DNA from: a bacterium 1XD42-76
GTDB taxonomy: Bacteria > Bacillota > Clostridia > Lachnospirales > Lachnospiraceae
Reading direction: 5' to 3'
NCBI GenBank assembly: GCA_009917545.1
Contig: QZDW01000021.1
Coordinates: 1 to 64,000 of the forward strand
Length of the DNA: 64,000 nucleotides
The translations under genes were made by a program, and so were the position numbers. Each line of letters starts with the position of its first letter. Position 1 is the first letter of the stretch. Of the stretch, positions 35,425 through 44,005 are shown one piece after another. The notes beneath the pieces are model-generated. The model was not told the DNA's origin, ran no database searches, and saw only the letters and a list, made by a program, of their open reading frames with translations.

Positions 35425-36717
35425 ATGAAAAAAGTATATGTATGCCTGAGTACGGATGTTCTTCACGGAGGGCACATCAACATCATCCGCGAAGCAGGCC
35501 GTCTGGGCGAGGTGATGGTGGGCCTGCTGTCCGACGAGGCCATCATTGATTATAAGCACTATCCCCTGTTAAGCTATGGGGAGCGCAGGGAGATTGTGGA
35601 ACATATCAAAGGAGTCTCTGCAGTGGTGGAACAGAATGAGTTAAGCTATGCTGCGAATCTGAGAAAGTACCGGCCTGACATCGTGATACACGGCGATAAC
35701 TGGAAAACAGGGATCCAGGCTCCGATACGCGCCGAAGTAATTGAGGTTTTAAAGGAGTATGGAGGGGAACTGGTCGAAATTCCCTATAGCACGGATGAAA
35801 ATTATCGTCTGCTGGAGGAAACCATGTCGCGCCTCTCAATCCCTGATATCCGTCGGGGAAGATTACGGCAGCTCCTGAAGATAAAACGGCCACTCAGCAT
35901 CCTTGAGGCGCACAGCGGTATTACCGGGCTGATCGCTGAGAAAACGAAAATCATACAGGACGGCAGAACGCGCCAGTTTGACGGAATGTGGGTTTCCAGT
36001 CTCTGTGACTCCACCGCAAAAGGGAAACCGGATATCGAACTGGTGGACATGTCCTCCCGCATGCGGACCATTGATGATATCATGGAGGTGACAACGAAGC
36101 CGGTTATCCTGGACGGGGACACTGGGGGGCTGATCGAGCATTTCGTATACACGGTCCGCACGCTGGAACGGATGGGGGTATCGGCAGTCATTATCGAGGA
36201 CAAGACAGGGCTTAAGAAGAATTCCCTGTTCGGGACAGAGGTGGAGCAGACCCAGGATACGATCGGACATTTCAGCGCTAAAATTACCGCGGGGAAAAAG
36301 GCGCAGAGGACGAAAGAATTCATGATCATTGCGAGGATCGAAAGCCTGATCCTTGAGCGTGGGATGGAGGATGCCCTGGAACGGGCGTTTGCCTTTGTAA
36401 AGGCCGGCGCAGACGGGATCATGATCCATTCCAGAAAAAAAGATCCGGGTGAAATCTTTGAATTTGTTGAAAAATTCAGAGCAGTGGATCCAAAGACTCC
36501 GCTGGTCGTCGTCCCCACCTCGTTTAACGCGGTGACGGAGGACGAATTCGGGCAGAGGGGCGTCAATATCGTCATTTATGCCAATCAGCTGACACGAAGC
36601 GGCTTCCCCGCCATGCAGAAAACAGCGGAAACCATCCTTAAAACGCACCGGGCAATGGAAGCCGACAATGCCTGTATGCCCATTAAGGAAATCCTCACGC
36701 TGATTCCGGAGGAGTAA
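35425..36717 (+). CDS. pepM: Phosphoenolpyruvate mutase with N-terminal cytidylyltransferase-like domain
   Basis: The protein is 430 residues. Residues 1 to about 130 are a TagD-like nucleotidyltransferase domain with HGGH (14-17) and IHGDNWKTG. Residues about 155-430 are PEP mutase, with DGDTGG (230-235) and the mutase signature EDKTGLKKNS (258-267). PEP mutase forms the C-P bond by turning PEP into phosphonopyruvate. The reaction favours PEP and needs the decarboxylase encoded two genes upstream. The length and two-domain layout match AepX of Bacteroides capsule loci, so the fusion is known. The start has AGGAAG upstream. Confidence 0.93.
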   Translation: MKKVYVCLSTDVLHGGHINIIREAGRLGEVMVGLLSDEAIIDYKHYPLLSYGERREIVEHIKGVSAVVEQNELSYAANLRKYRPDIVIHGDNWKTGIQAPIRAEVIEVLKEYGGELVEIPYSTDENYRLLEETMSRLSIPDIRRGRLRQLLKIKRPLSILEAHSGITGLIAEKTKIIQDGRTRQFDGMWVSSLCDSTAKGKPDIELVDMSSRMRTIDDIMEVTTKPVILDGDTGGLIEHFVYTVRTLERMGVSAVIIEDKTGLKKNSLFGTEVEQTQDTIGHFSAKITAGKKAQRTKEFMIIARIESLILERGMEDALERAFAFVKAGADGIMIHSRKKDPGEIFEFVEKFRAVDPKTPLVVVPTSFNAVTEDEFGQRGVNIVIYANQLTRSGFPAMQKTAETILKTHRAMEADNACMPIKEILTLIPEE

Positions 36718-36722
36718 GGGAT

Positions 36723-37880
36723 ATGCCGGAACAGGTTGTATATCGGGGAGAAGGGGCAATCCATGAACTGAAGGGGATGCTGAAAAGGAAAACGGACGGA
36801 GGGATTTTTATCGTCGGCGGTTCGGTTGCCGCTTCCGGGGAACTGGAACGTATCTGGCGGGAAGCGGCAGTTCCCTGTGTGCTTTTCAGGGATTTTTCTC
36901 CAAATCCCCGATATGAGGAAGCGATGCGGGCGGTACGGCTCTTTCAGGAAACCGGATGTGATATGATTGTGGGCATGGGAGGCGGAAGCGCGATCGACGT
37001 CGCGAAATGCGTGAAGCTGTTTTGCAGCACAGCGGACGGAACCCCTGATCCAAGACAGGATTCTGAGGGAAACAGCCGGCATCCGGAGCAGAAACCGCAT
37101 GCAGATGACGTGAGGTTGATTGCAATCCCAACTACAGCAGGAACAGGAAGCGAGGCGACCCGGTTTGCAGTTGTCTATGACAATGGAAACAAACAGTCCA
37201 TCTGCCATGACAGCATTCTGCCGGATACCGTGATTCTGGATGGGAGCTTTCTGAAGGGGCTTCCGGATTACCAGAAGCGGGCAACGCTTCTGGACGCGCT
37301 CTGTCAGGCAGTGGAATCCATGTGGTCCATCCATTCAACAGAGATGAGCCGTGGACTGGCCGGAAAGGCAATTTTTTCCATTCTTTCCAACTGGAACGGT
37401 TATCTTGCCGGGGAGGAATGGCGCAACCAGAGGGTTCTGGAGGCTGCTTATCTTTCCGGAAAGGCCATCCATCTTACCCAGACCACGGCGGCGCACGCAA
37501 TGAGCTATAAGATGACATCCCTGTTCGGGATTGCCCACGGACATGCAGTGGCCCTGTGCCTCCCGCATGTATGGGAGTATCTGTATCTTCACAGGGATGC
37601 GTGCACGGATCCGCGCGGCGCCGGTCATTTGAGCCGGGTTCTCCAGGAGTTGTCAGAGTCCTTCGGGGGCAGAAGCGCCGCGGAAGGAAGTCAGAGATTC
37701 TTAAGCCTCCTTGAGGAAATGGAGATGTATGAACGTCGGCCAATCACATCCGGGCAGCTTACGCTCCTCACGGAATCGGTGAATCCGGTGCGGATTAAAA
37801 ATACTCCTGTGTTCCTGTCAGGGGAGGCGCTTGAAGGAATGTACCGGAGGGTTTTTGTGGTTGATGGAACAGTGAAATAA
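36723..37880 (+). CDS. Iron-containing alcohol dehydrogenase, probable phosphonoacetaldehyde reductase
   Basis: The protein is 385 residues. The family III alcohol dehydrogenase marks are GMGGGSAIDVAK (nucleotide binding), IPTTAGTGSEAT, and metal-binding His residues in HAMSYKMTSLFGIAHGHAVAL. It starts 5 bp after the PEP mutase gene. In phosphonate clusters this family (PhpC-like) reduces phosphonoacetaldehyde to 2-hydroxyethylphosphonate. No aminotransferase of the AepZ type is present, so hydroxyethylphosphonate rather than aminoethylphosphonate is predicted. A short insertion with Asp, Pro and Gln lies around residues 100-120. Confidence 0.85.
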   Translation: MPEQVVYRGEGAIHELKGMLKRKTDGGIFIVGGSVAASGELERIWREAAVPCVLFRDFSPNPRYEEAMRAVRLFQETGCDMIVGMGGGSAIDVAKCVKLFCSTADGTPDPRQDSEGNSRHPEQKPHADDVRLIAIPTTAGTGSEATRFAVVYDNGNKQSICHDSILPDTVILDGSFLKGLPDYQKRATLLDALCQAVESMWSIHSTEMSRGLAGKAIFSILSNWNGYLAGEEWRNQRVLEAAYLSGKAIHLTQTTAAHAMSYKMTSLFGIAHGHAVALCLPHVWEYLYLHRDACTDPRGAGHLSRVLQELSESFGGRSAAEGSQRFLSLLEEMEMYERRPITSGQLTLLTESVNPVRIKNTPVFLSGEALEGMYRRVFVVDGTVK

Positions 37881-38000
37881 AAGGCGGATATTTATTCCGC
37901 AGGAACTGAAAAGCTGAAACAAAAAATGGGGAGGCTCCGGCTGGCTGTCGGATAACCGTCTCCACAGCAATATTACATATCAGGGAGGAACAGACATAAC

Positions 38001-38258
38001 ATGAAACTACGTGCAACTGCTAAATTTATATATTTTTTGCTGGGCTTTACTCTGCTGTTTGGGATGACTTCCTATGCCTATATTGATCCTGCAACGACAT
38101 CATATCTGATTCAGATCGTGGCAGGTGTCGTAATCGCCACAGGGGCGACGGTGGGAATCTTCTGGAAAAAGATTAAGCTGAGCTTTCGCAGGAAGAGAAT
38201 GGAGCATCTGGAGCAGAGCCTGAAAAAGAAGGCGGAGGCGGATGAAAAGAGGAAGTAG
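38001..38258 (+). CDS. Small membrane protein with YIDP motif, second copy
   Basis: This 85-residue relative of the protein at 13700 has an N-terminal hydrophobic segment, the motif MTSYAYIDPATTSYLIQ, a Gly/Ala-rich span (VAGVVIATGATVGIFW) and a lysine/arginine-rich tail. GGGAGGA lies about 12 bases before the ATG. It is the last gene of the phosphonate cassette, separated from the YidC/TagF fusion by the synthesis genes, whereas in the first cassette it follows the fusion directly. Its repeated presence makes a joint function with the fusion protein likely. No catalytic motif is seen. Confidence 0.75.
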   Translation: MKLRATAKFIYFLLGFTLLFGMTSYAYIDPATTSYLIQIVAGVVIATGATVGIFWKKIKLSFRRKRMEHLEQSLKKKAEADEKRK

Positions 38259-38270
38259 GGAAAGGAGGCC

Positions 38271-38298
38271 GGGGGAATATTTTGTCATATTCCCCCTT
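38271..38298 (+). terminator. Intrinsic terminator of the + strand operon
   Basis: A perfect 10-bp stem, GGGGGAATAT with ATATTCCCCC, encloses a 6-base loop, 12 bases after the last + strand gene. Only two T follow, so release may be weak, but the stem is strong and well placed. Confidence 0.65.
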
Positions 38299-38479
38299 AG
38301 CCGAGCGATACTCTTACCCTACTTTCATAATCTGGAGTGATAAAACGAGAGGCTCTGTCTCAGCCATTCCCGATAAGGATCCGTCCCCAATTTCATTGAA
38401 CCTAACGTAGCAAAACAGGTATTTTATTTCGTGGTAATATGTTATAATATCTGTAGTTCAGAAAAAGGGGACTCTACAT

Positions 38480-38720
38480 ATGATTGCAAGTTATGAAGCA
38501 AAACCGTCATCAAACAAATATTATTTGATATAATCCTATACCTGGACGAGAAGCAAAGACGTATCCTGCATGGCAGTGCTACCGTAGCACTTGGGCACGG
38601 AGGTATCTCATTTGTAAATCAAGTGACTGGTTCAGCACGAAATACCATTATGCCCGGCATGGAAGAAGCTGCCTTATTAGAAGAAGCCCAATCAATATCA
38701 CGCACCGAATCGAAAGTAAG
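38480..38720 (+). pseudogene. ISAzo13-family transposase, N-terminal remnant
   Basis: An ATG with AAAGGGG upstream opens MIASYEAK. After a frameshift before 38520 the reading continues LDEKQRRILHGS, LGHGGISFVNQVTGSARNTI and MPGMEEAA, the characteristic start of ISAzo13-type transposases. About 75 residues remain; the catalytic part is gone. A TATAAT at 38443-38448 may be the old promoter. The remnant sits exactly between the two convergent glycan operons. Confidence 0.75.
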
Positions 38721-38741
38721 AACCTTCGGGGCACTTACTTT
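38713..38741. terminator. Probable bidirectional terminator at the convergent junction
   Basis: AAAGTAAG pairs with CTTACTTT (8 bp), enclosing a nested CC-TTCG-GG tetraloop hairpin. It lies 12 bases beyond the stop codon of the last - strand gene, and T-rich bases follow on both strands. Confidence 0.55.
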
Positions 38742-38753
38742 TCATTGGATGGT

Positions 38754-39852
38754 TTATTGTTTTACTGCGCCCATGTAGGATAAGCGGATAGCCAAATCCC
38801 TGTTATCTTCACTTATCCCCATTTCCTTTGGATTATATTTCCCATTGGTAAGTATTTCAATCTGGTATGCTCCTGACTTATTCGGCATTGGTAACAAATC
38901 CGGTGAAATGGTCTCCGTATACGAACGTGACAGATCCCAGTAGATGGTTTTTACCAGTTCTCCATTCATGATAATTTTACTTACGGGCTGCATATTCGGG
39001 AAATCTGGTATAAAACCATCTGGTGTTTCCATATTGATCTGCAGGCCTTTGTCAATAATCCCTTGAGCATTCAGTGTAATTACTGCGTCAGGTGACAGCC
39101 AGTGAAATGTACTTTCATTTTGGTGGATTCCATGATGTAGCTGATCGAGATCCTTTCGCTTTGCAGGATCAAACTCTTCTAGGGAGAGCAAATTCCCGTT
39201 ATTGTCTGTGGAATCTAGGGTAATTCCCTCAAGTACGATATCCCAGTGTGCGTCGTATCCTGACCACGGGACATCGGCGGTCTGGCATACTCTGGCAGCA
39301 TAAGTATTTTCTATTTCCCAGTTTTCCTCAATGAATTTTTTTTCCTTTGCTTCATTTAAAACAATCAGCTTATAGTGATTGTTTGTCAGTCTTTTCAGAC
39401 ATTCTGAAAGCGAGCACGCATCCTCATACGATGCATGATAGCGTATAAATAATATATTTGTACCCCCCCCCCGCACCATAAATCTCAGAATAAAATCTTT
39501 GGATGCGTCGCCGCATTTTATCAATAAACTGAGGATATGCATTAAAGATCTTGGTTAAATCATCGTGTTCGACATGAGGGAAGTCGTGTACGGACATGCA
39601 TTGATATCTTTCATCGAATATTAAATACGTGTGGTCGTGCTTTCCTTTTATCATTAAATTTTCTCTGGCAAAATAGCTGTCGAAATTGTTCTCGATTGCT
39701 TTTATGAGACAGGGAACAGACTCCAATACTGTCCAGTCAAAAGGTAATGAACACTTTCTTAAATGATGCCGTCTCATCTGATGGGCAACCTGGCATGGCG
39801 CTCCAAGACTTACAACTAAAGGATAGCTACCTGCCAATTCTTCTCGTTTCAT
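38754..39852 (-). pseudogene. DUF1796-like putative papain-fold protein, out of frame at a homopolymer run
   Basis: Two overlapping - strand frames form one gene. The first, from ATG at 39852, reads VVSLGAPCQVAHQMRRHHLRK then SLPFDWTVLES, the start of DUF1796 (putative papain-like cysteine peptidase; Cys and DW conserved). It runs into ten G (coding strand) at 39472-39463, shifts frame and stops about 14 codons later. The other frame continues the same protein (TNILFIRYHASYEDACSL) to a stop at 38754, giving about 365 residues in total. Nine or twelve G would restore it. It is the last gene of the - strand operon. Phase variation, decay and homopolymer sequencing error are all possible. Confidence 0.75.
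39463..39472 (-). repeat. Run of ten G (coding strand) breaking the DUF1796 gene
   Basis: Ten C on the + strand encode Gly-Gly-Gly codons. With ten the frame breaks; with nine or twelve the two halves join. The surrounding gene is not GC-rich, so the run stands out. Confidence 0.8.
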
Positions 39853-39901
39853 ATCGTTTGGCCTCCTGCGTTAAACTTACATCGTATAGATATTGGATAA
39901 T

Positions 39902-41635
39902 CTATTCATTGCTTCTCGTAAGATATCGCTCCATTTCGCTGACAAGACTTTCTTCTATCTGTCTGGTATGCTCCTCTTTCACATCCTGAACAGAAAAATA
40001 CAGCTTCAGTTTCGGCTCGGTTCCGGACGGCCTGACTGTAACAGAGCAGTCCCCTTCCAGTTCATACTTCAGCACATTGGACTTCGGCAAATATAAGCAT
40101 TCCTCTGTTCCACCCAGGCACCGGCGTTTTGATTCCTGATAATCGCTCACTGCCAACACTCTCTTTCCGCTGATTTCTTCCGGTCCACTTTCTCGGAACG
40201 CTTTCATGATTTTTTCCATCTGCTGAAAGCCCTCGGCCCCCTCAAATTCATAACTGTGCAGAGTATTTAGGCAGTAGCCGTACCGTTTGTACAACTCCTC
40301 CAGTATCATCGTCAGGCTTTTTCCTTGTGCCTTATAATACGCAGCCATTTCACAGATCAGCAACGCGCCATTGACTCCGTCCTTATCCCGCACATATGCC
40401 CCGCTTAGATAACCATAGCTTTCTTCAAATCCAAACAGATACCGTTCCGTTTCTTGGGTCTGTTCCAAAAGGCCGATCTGTTCTCCAATAAATTTGAACC
40501 CTGTCAGAACTTCAATCACTTCCACGCCATAATCGTCTGCGATTTTTTTCACCAGGTCCGTCGTCACAATCGTCTTTACCACAATCGGCCTGTCCGGCAT
40601 TCGGTGTAGAGCTGTCCGACGTTTGCAGATATATTCAAACAGCAAAAGCCCAACCTCATTCCCCGTTAGCAGATTATATTCACTTCCCTTTTTTACGGCG
40701 ATCCCCACCCGGTCACAATCCGGGTCGGTTGCCAACAGCAGATCGCTTCCGAGCCGTTTTGCATCCCTTAGTCCAAGAGAAAGGGCTTCCCGAATTTCCG
40801 GGTTTGGATAAGGACAGGTCGGGAAATTTCCGTCCGGTTTTTCCTGCTCCGCAACAACATGTAAATTAGTAAAGCCATTCTGCCTCAGGCAATTTATTAC
40901 GCATTTCAGACCTGCGCCGTTTAGCGGCGTATAAACAATTGAGAGTTTCCGGTCAATCACTTCCGACCCGCATAGGGACTGGAAGGAAACCGCATCCAGA
41001 TACGCCTGAACGGTTTTCTCACCGATAAAGGTGATCCATCCGTCTGCGACGGCATTCTCGAAGGGAGTACGTTTTACGTCGCCAAAGATGTCGACGGTCT
41101 GAATCTTTGCCTGGATTTCTTTCGCTGCCCGCGTGGTAATCTGACATCCGTCCGCCCCGTAGACCTTATAGCCGTTATATCTGGCTGGATTATGGCTGGC
41201 TGTGATTACGATTCCACCGGAACACGAGTGGAAGCGGACAGCAAAGGAGAGGGCCGGCGTGGGCATCAATTCCGGATAGAGAAAAACATGGATGCGGTTT
41301 GCGGCGAAAACCTCTGCAGCCGTCCGGGAAAATAGCTCTGATTTTAAGCGGCTGTCATAGGCGATGGCTACAGAGGGGGATGTAGCCTGCTGATTCAGGT
41401 AATTGGAAAAGCCCTGAGTTGCCTTCGCCACAGTATAGACATTCATGCGGTTCGTCCCCGGGCCGATGATACCGCGTAAGCCTCCGGTTCCGAATTCCAG
41501 CTCTTTATAGAAGCAGTCCTCAAGCAGGCTCTCGTTTCCCTGCACTTGCATGGATTGTAACTCTTTTTGTAGGTCCGGGTCGGAAAGAGGGCGGCTGAGC
41601 CAATCTTCAAATTGCGTTTTTACCTTCCTATTCAT
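39902..41635 (-). CDS. pgcA: Phosphoglucomutase/phosphomannomutase
   Basis: This 577-residue α-phosphohexomutase interconverts hexose 6- and 1-phosphates to feed nucleotide-sugar synthesis. It has the phosphoserine loop TASHNPARYNGYK, the metal loop ATDPDCDR, the sugar loop FGFEESYGYL, and the C-terminal phosphate site TVRPSGTEPK. The length and N-terminal FGTGGLRG match PgcA-type Gram-positive enzymes. The start has GGAGGA upstream on the - strand. It lies near the end of the - strand glycan operon. With the mannose-1-phosphate guanylyltransferase at 58404 it could supply GDP-mannose, or with a housekeeping enzyme UDP-glucose. Confidence 0.92.
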   Translation of the reverse strand: MNRKVKTQFEDWLSRPLSDPDLQKELQSMQVQGNESLLEDCFYKELEFGTGGLRGIIGPGTNRMNVYTVAKATQGFSNYLNQQATSPSVAIAYDSRLKSELFSRTAAEVFAANRIHVFLYPELMPTPALSFAVRFHSCSGGIVITASHNPARYNGYKVYGADGCQITTRAAKEIQAKIQTVDIFGDVKRTPFENAVADGWITFIGEKTVQAYLDAVSFQSLCGSEVIDRKLSIVYTPLNGAGLKCVINCLRQNGFTNLHVVAEQEKPDGNFPTCPYPNPEIREALSLGLRDAKRLGSDLLLATDPDCDRVGIAVKKGSEYNLLTGNEVGLLLFEYICKRRTALHRMPDRPIVVKTIVTTDLVKKIADDYGVEVIEVLTGFKFIGEQIGLLEQTQETERYLFGFEESYGYLSGAYVRDKDGVNGALLICEMAAYYKAQGKSLTMILEELYKRYGYCLNTLHSYEFEGAEGFQQMEKIMKAFRESGPEEISGKRVLAVSDYQESKRRCLGGTEECLYLPKSNVLKYELEGDCSVTVRPSGTEPKLKLYFSVQDVKEEHTRQIEESLVSEMERYLTRSNE

Positions 41636-41704
41636 AATCCTCCAATCTATTTACCTTCCATTTGATCGTATCAATCAATCATCCCGCAAATAATAGTCCA
41701 ACGA

Positions 41705-42826
41705 TTAATCGGCATCCTCTATTTTGAGAAACTTAATCGTAAGCGTATCAATCAATTTAACTAAATCTTCTGCCCATTTCTCGCCTGTTTGATTAAAGAT
41801 GAACGCTAAAGCAATTGTAACGGTAGAGACTGTGACAAAGGCTATGATATATGCTCCATATGCTCCAATTTTTTCATACAAGAGTAGCATAATGAATGCA
41901 CCTACGGAACAGCTTATCGGCCAATGAAAACTATATATTCCCCAGCTTATTTTTCCCAGAAATATCATGATTTTTGAAGAAAGCAATTTGTCAAACAGTC
42001 TTACTTTGGGAATACAGATGAGTGTACACGCAAAAAACAGTGATGAAAGAAATGTATCTGTCAAAATATTTGACCGGAACATCATATAAATTCCAAGCCA
42101 AAAAAGCATCACAAGTATAAAAAAATTCTCTGACTTCAACAATTCATTCTGATTTCTTTTAAATTGGGAAACAAGGAAACCAATAAGACACGAGCATATG
42201 ATAGTGTTTTTACCATAGCTGGCAAATGTTACACTGATAATCAGCCAAAAATTTAGCCCACTCCACTTATATTTTTGCAAAATTGTCGAACAATACAGGA
42301 GAACATAAATGATTATCGATGATATAAACATCGATTTCAGCACCCAATAGGGTTTATTCAGATCGGCCGCCCCGAATATCAGGACTCTTATTGGTGATAA
42401 AATAACATCAATAATTAAATATTCCCGGTTATAAAAAGACTGGTACCAATTGTTTTCAAAGATTTGTATCGTTTCTATATTATGAAAACCGACTACCAAA
42501 TACAGCAGATAAATAATGGCATATGCAAATAAAATTGGAATGGCTAACCTAAAAAAACGAAGTACCACTTTTTTAATCATCTCGTAGAAAGAACGAATCT
42601 CTTTCTGTGCAACAAGATATCCACTAATAACAAAAAACAGATATAACCAATACCCCTCAAGTGTTAGAAACCCCAATGGCGAGCTTCGTAATTTATCAAA
42701 TAAGGGCATTTTAAAAGGCATTATTTGGGCACCCCGGTATATTAAGGTAAAATGGCCCACAAATACTAACCAACATGCGATTCCTTTCAATCCTGTTATA
42801 AATGCTTGATATTCCCTTTTCTCCAT
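41705..42826 (-). CDS. Acyltransferase 3 family membrane protein
   Basis: The protein is 373 residues with about ten hydrophobic spans. Family marks are FITGLKGIACWLVFVGHF near the start (conserved His), LYLFFVISGYLVAQKE and GKISWGIYSFHWPISC. It would acylate an exported sugar. Start: ATG at 42826 with GAGGGAA 7 bases upstream; the ATGs at 42862 and 42844 have no such site. A 162-bp gap separates it from the upstream epimerase gene and contains a hairpin at 42961-42982. Confidence 0.8.
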   Translation of the reverse strand: MEKREYQAFITGLKGIACWLVFVGHFTLIYRGAQIMPFKMPLFDKLRSSPLGFLTLEGYWLYLFFVISGYLVAQKEIRSFYEMIKKVVLRFFRLAIPILFAYAIIYLLYLVVGFHNIETIQIFENNWYQSFYNREYLIIDVILSPIRVLIFGAADLNKPYWVLKSMFISSIIIYVLLYCSTILQKYKWSGLNFWLIISVTFASYGKNTIICSCLIGFLVSQFKRNQNELLKSENFFILVMLFWLGIYMMFRSNILTDTFLSSLFFACTLICIPKVRLFDKLLSSKIMIFLGKISWGIYSFHWPISCSVGAFIMLLLYEKIGAYGAYIIAFVTVSTVTIALAFIFNQTGEKWAEDLVKLIDTLTIKFLKIEDAD

Positions 42827-42960
42827 GTATATTCCCTCAGTCATGGTGATTCCATATATCAATAATATTTTTCATATATTCTATTTCCATGAGTATTTTT
42901 TACAGACAAATGAAGTTCTTTTTTGAAGATATTATTCCGTTTCCCTGTCCACAATCGGGG

Positions 42961-42982
42961 AGTTCCCCTGCAAGAGGGAACT
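42961..42982 (-). other. Hairpin directly after the epimerase gene
   Basis: AGTTCCC pairs with GGGAACT around an 8-base loop, 6 bases after the epimerase stop. On the coding strand no U-run follows (CCCCG instead), so it may stabilise the mRNA end or partly reduce read-through rather than terminate. Confidence 0.4.
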
Positions 42983-42988
42983 TTGCTT

Positions 42989-44005
42989 TTAGGGATTCTT
43001 TATCTTCCATTCATTTAAAAACCACTGTGCAAAGCGATTAAGCCCATCCGGAAGACTGGTATTCGGCTTGAAATCAAAGTCCTCTACTAATGCATTAACA
43101 TCCGCATAGGTCTGTACCACGTCTCCTGGCTGCATTGGTTGAAGTTCAATCTGTGCTGTTTTTCCCAGCGCTTTTTCTAAATATCCAACAAAATCCAACA
43201 ATTTTTCTGGATGATGATTTCCGATATTATAAATTTTATAGGATGCACCATTACTATCTGGTTCCGGTGGATTATTAAGTATTCTTGTCAGCGCCTCTAC
43301 AATATCATCAATATATGTAAAATCGCGGTACATTTCCCCATAATTAAATATTTTTATTGGTCTATTTTGCATAATGTTTTGGGCAAATGAAAAATAAGCC
43401 ATATCTGGGCGTCCCATTGGCCCATAAACAGTAAAAAAACGCAAACCAGTGCAAGGTATGTTATATAAATTGCTGTAAGAATATGCAAACAGTTCATTTG
43501 ACTTTTTGGTCGCTGCATATAGGCTGACCGGCATATCTACCTTATCCTCTACCGAATAGGGAATTTTTTTATTTGCGCCATAAACAGAACTGGAAGAGGC
43601 GTAGAGCAAATGATATACCGGATAATGTCGACAACATTCCAAAACATTATAAAAACCAATGATATTAGAATCAATATAACTTCTGGGATGGTTAATACTG
43701 TAACGCACTCCCGCCTGTGCAGCTAAATTAACTACAATTTCCGGGCAATAGGAACGAAAAATTTTCGCAAGTTCTTGCTGATCAGAAATATCCATATGTA
43801 CAAATTGGAAGCCGGGATATTCTTGTAATATATTAATGCGGTGCTGTTTTAACTTTATATCATAATAATTATTTAAATTATCTAAACCAATGACTTGGGC
43901 ACCATGCTCCAGCAATCGTTTAGTCAAAAAAAAGCCGATGAAGCCGGCGGCACCTGTTATAAGAAAGTTTTTATGGATATCCAACTCATTATATCTTTTT
44001 TTCAC
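42989..44005 (-). CDS. NAD-dependent sugar epimerase (UDP-glucuronate 4-epimerase-like)
   Basis: This 338-residue extended SDR has the nucleotide site TGAAGFIGFFL, LDNLNNYYDIKLKQHRI (typical of UDP-glucuronate 4-epimerases), SSSSVYGANKKIPY, the catalytic YAATKKSNE and RFFTVYGPMGRPDMA. It would supply UDP-galacturonate or a related sugar for the glycans. Its ATG overlaps the end of the GtrA-type gene by 4 bp. No UDP-glucose dehydrogenase is in the window, so the substrate must come from elsewhere, and UDP-glucose/galactose remains possible. Confidence 0.85.
   Translation of the reverse strand: MKKRYNELDIHKNFLITGAAGFIGFFLTKRLLEHGAQVIGLDNLNNYYDIKLKQHRINILQEYPGFQFVHMDISDQQELAKIFRSYCPEIVVNLAAQAGVRYSINHPRSYIDSNIIGFYNVLECCRHYPVYHLLYASSSSVYGANKKIPYSVEDKVDMPVSLYAATKKSNELFAYSYSNLYNIPCTGLRFFTVYGPMGRPDMAYFSFAQNIMQNRPIKIFNYGEMYRDFTYIDDIVEALTRILNNPPEPDSNGASYKIYNIGNHHPEKLLDFVGYLEKALGKTAQIELQPMQPGDVVQTYADVNALVEDFDFKPNTSLPDGLNRFAQWFLNEWKIKNP

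Noticed and set aside
35802-36759. Long antisense reading frames opposite the PEP mutase gene (up to 298 codons)
   Set aside because: They lie opposite a clear enzyme gene in a GC-rich stretch, where such frames arise by chance; no ribosome site or domain was seen.
42961-42982. Terminator after the epimerase gene
   Set aside because: The hairpin has no U-run on the coding strand and the operon appears to continue, so it is listed only as a hairpin.
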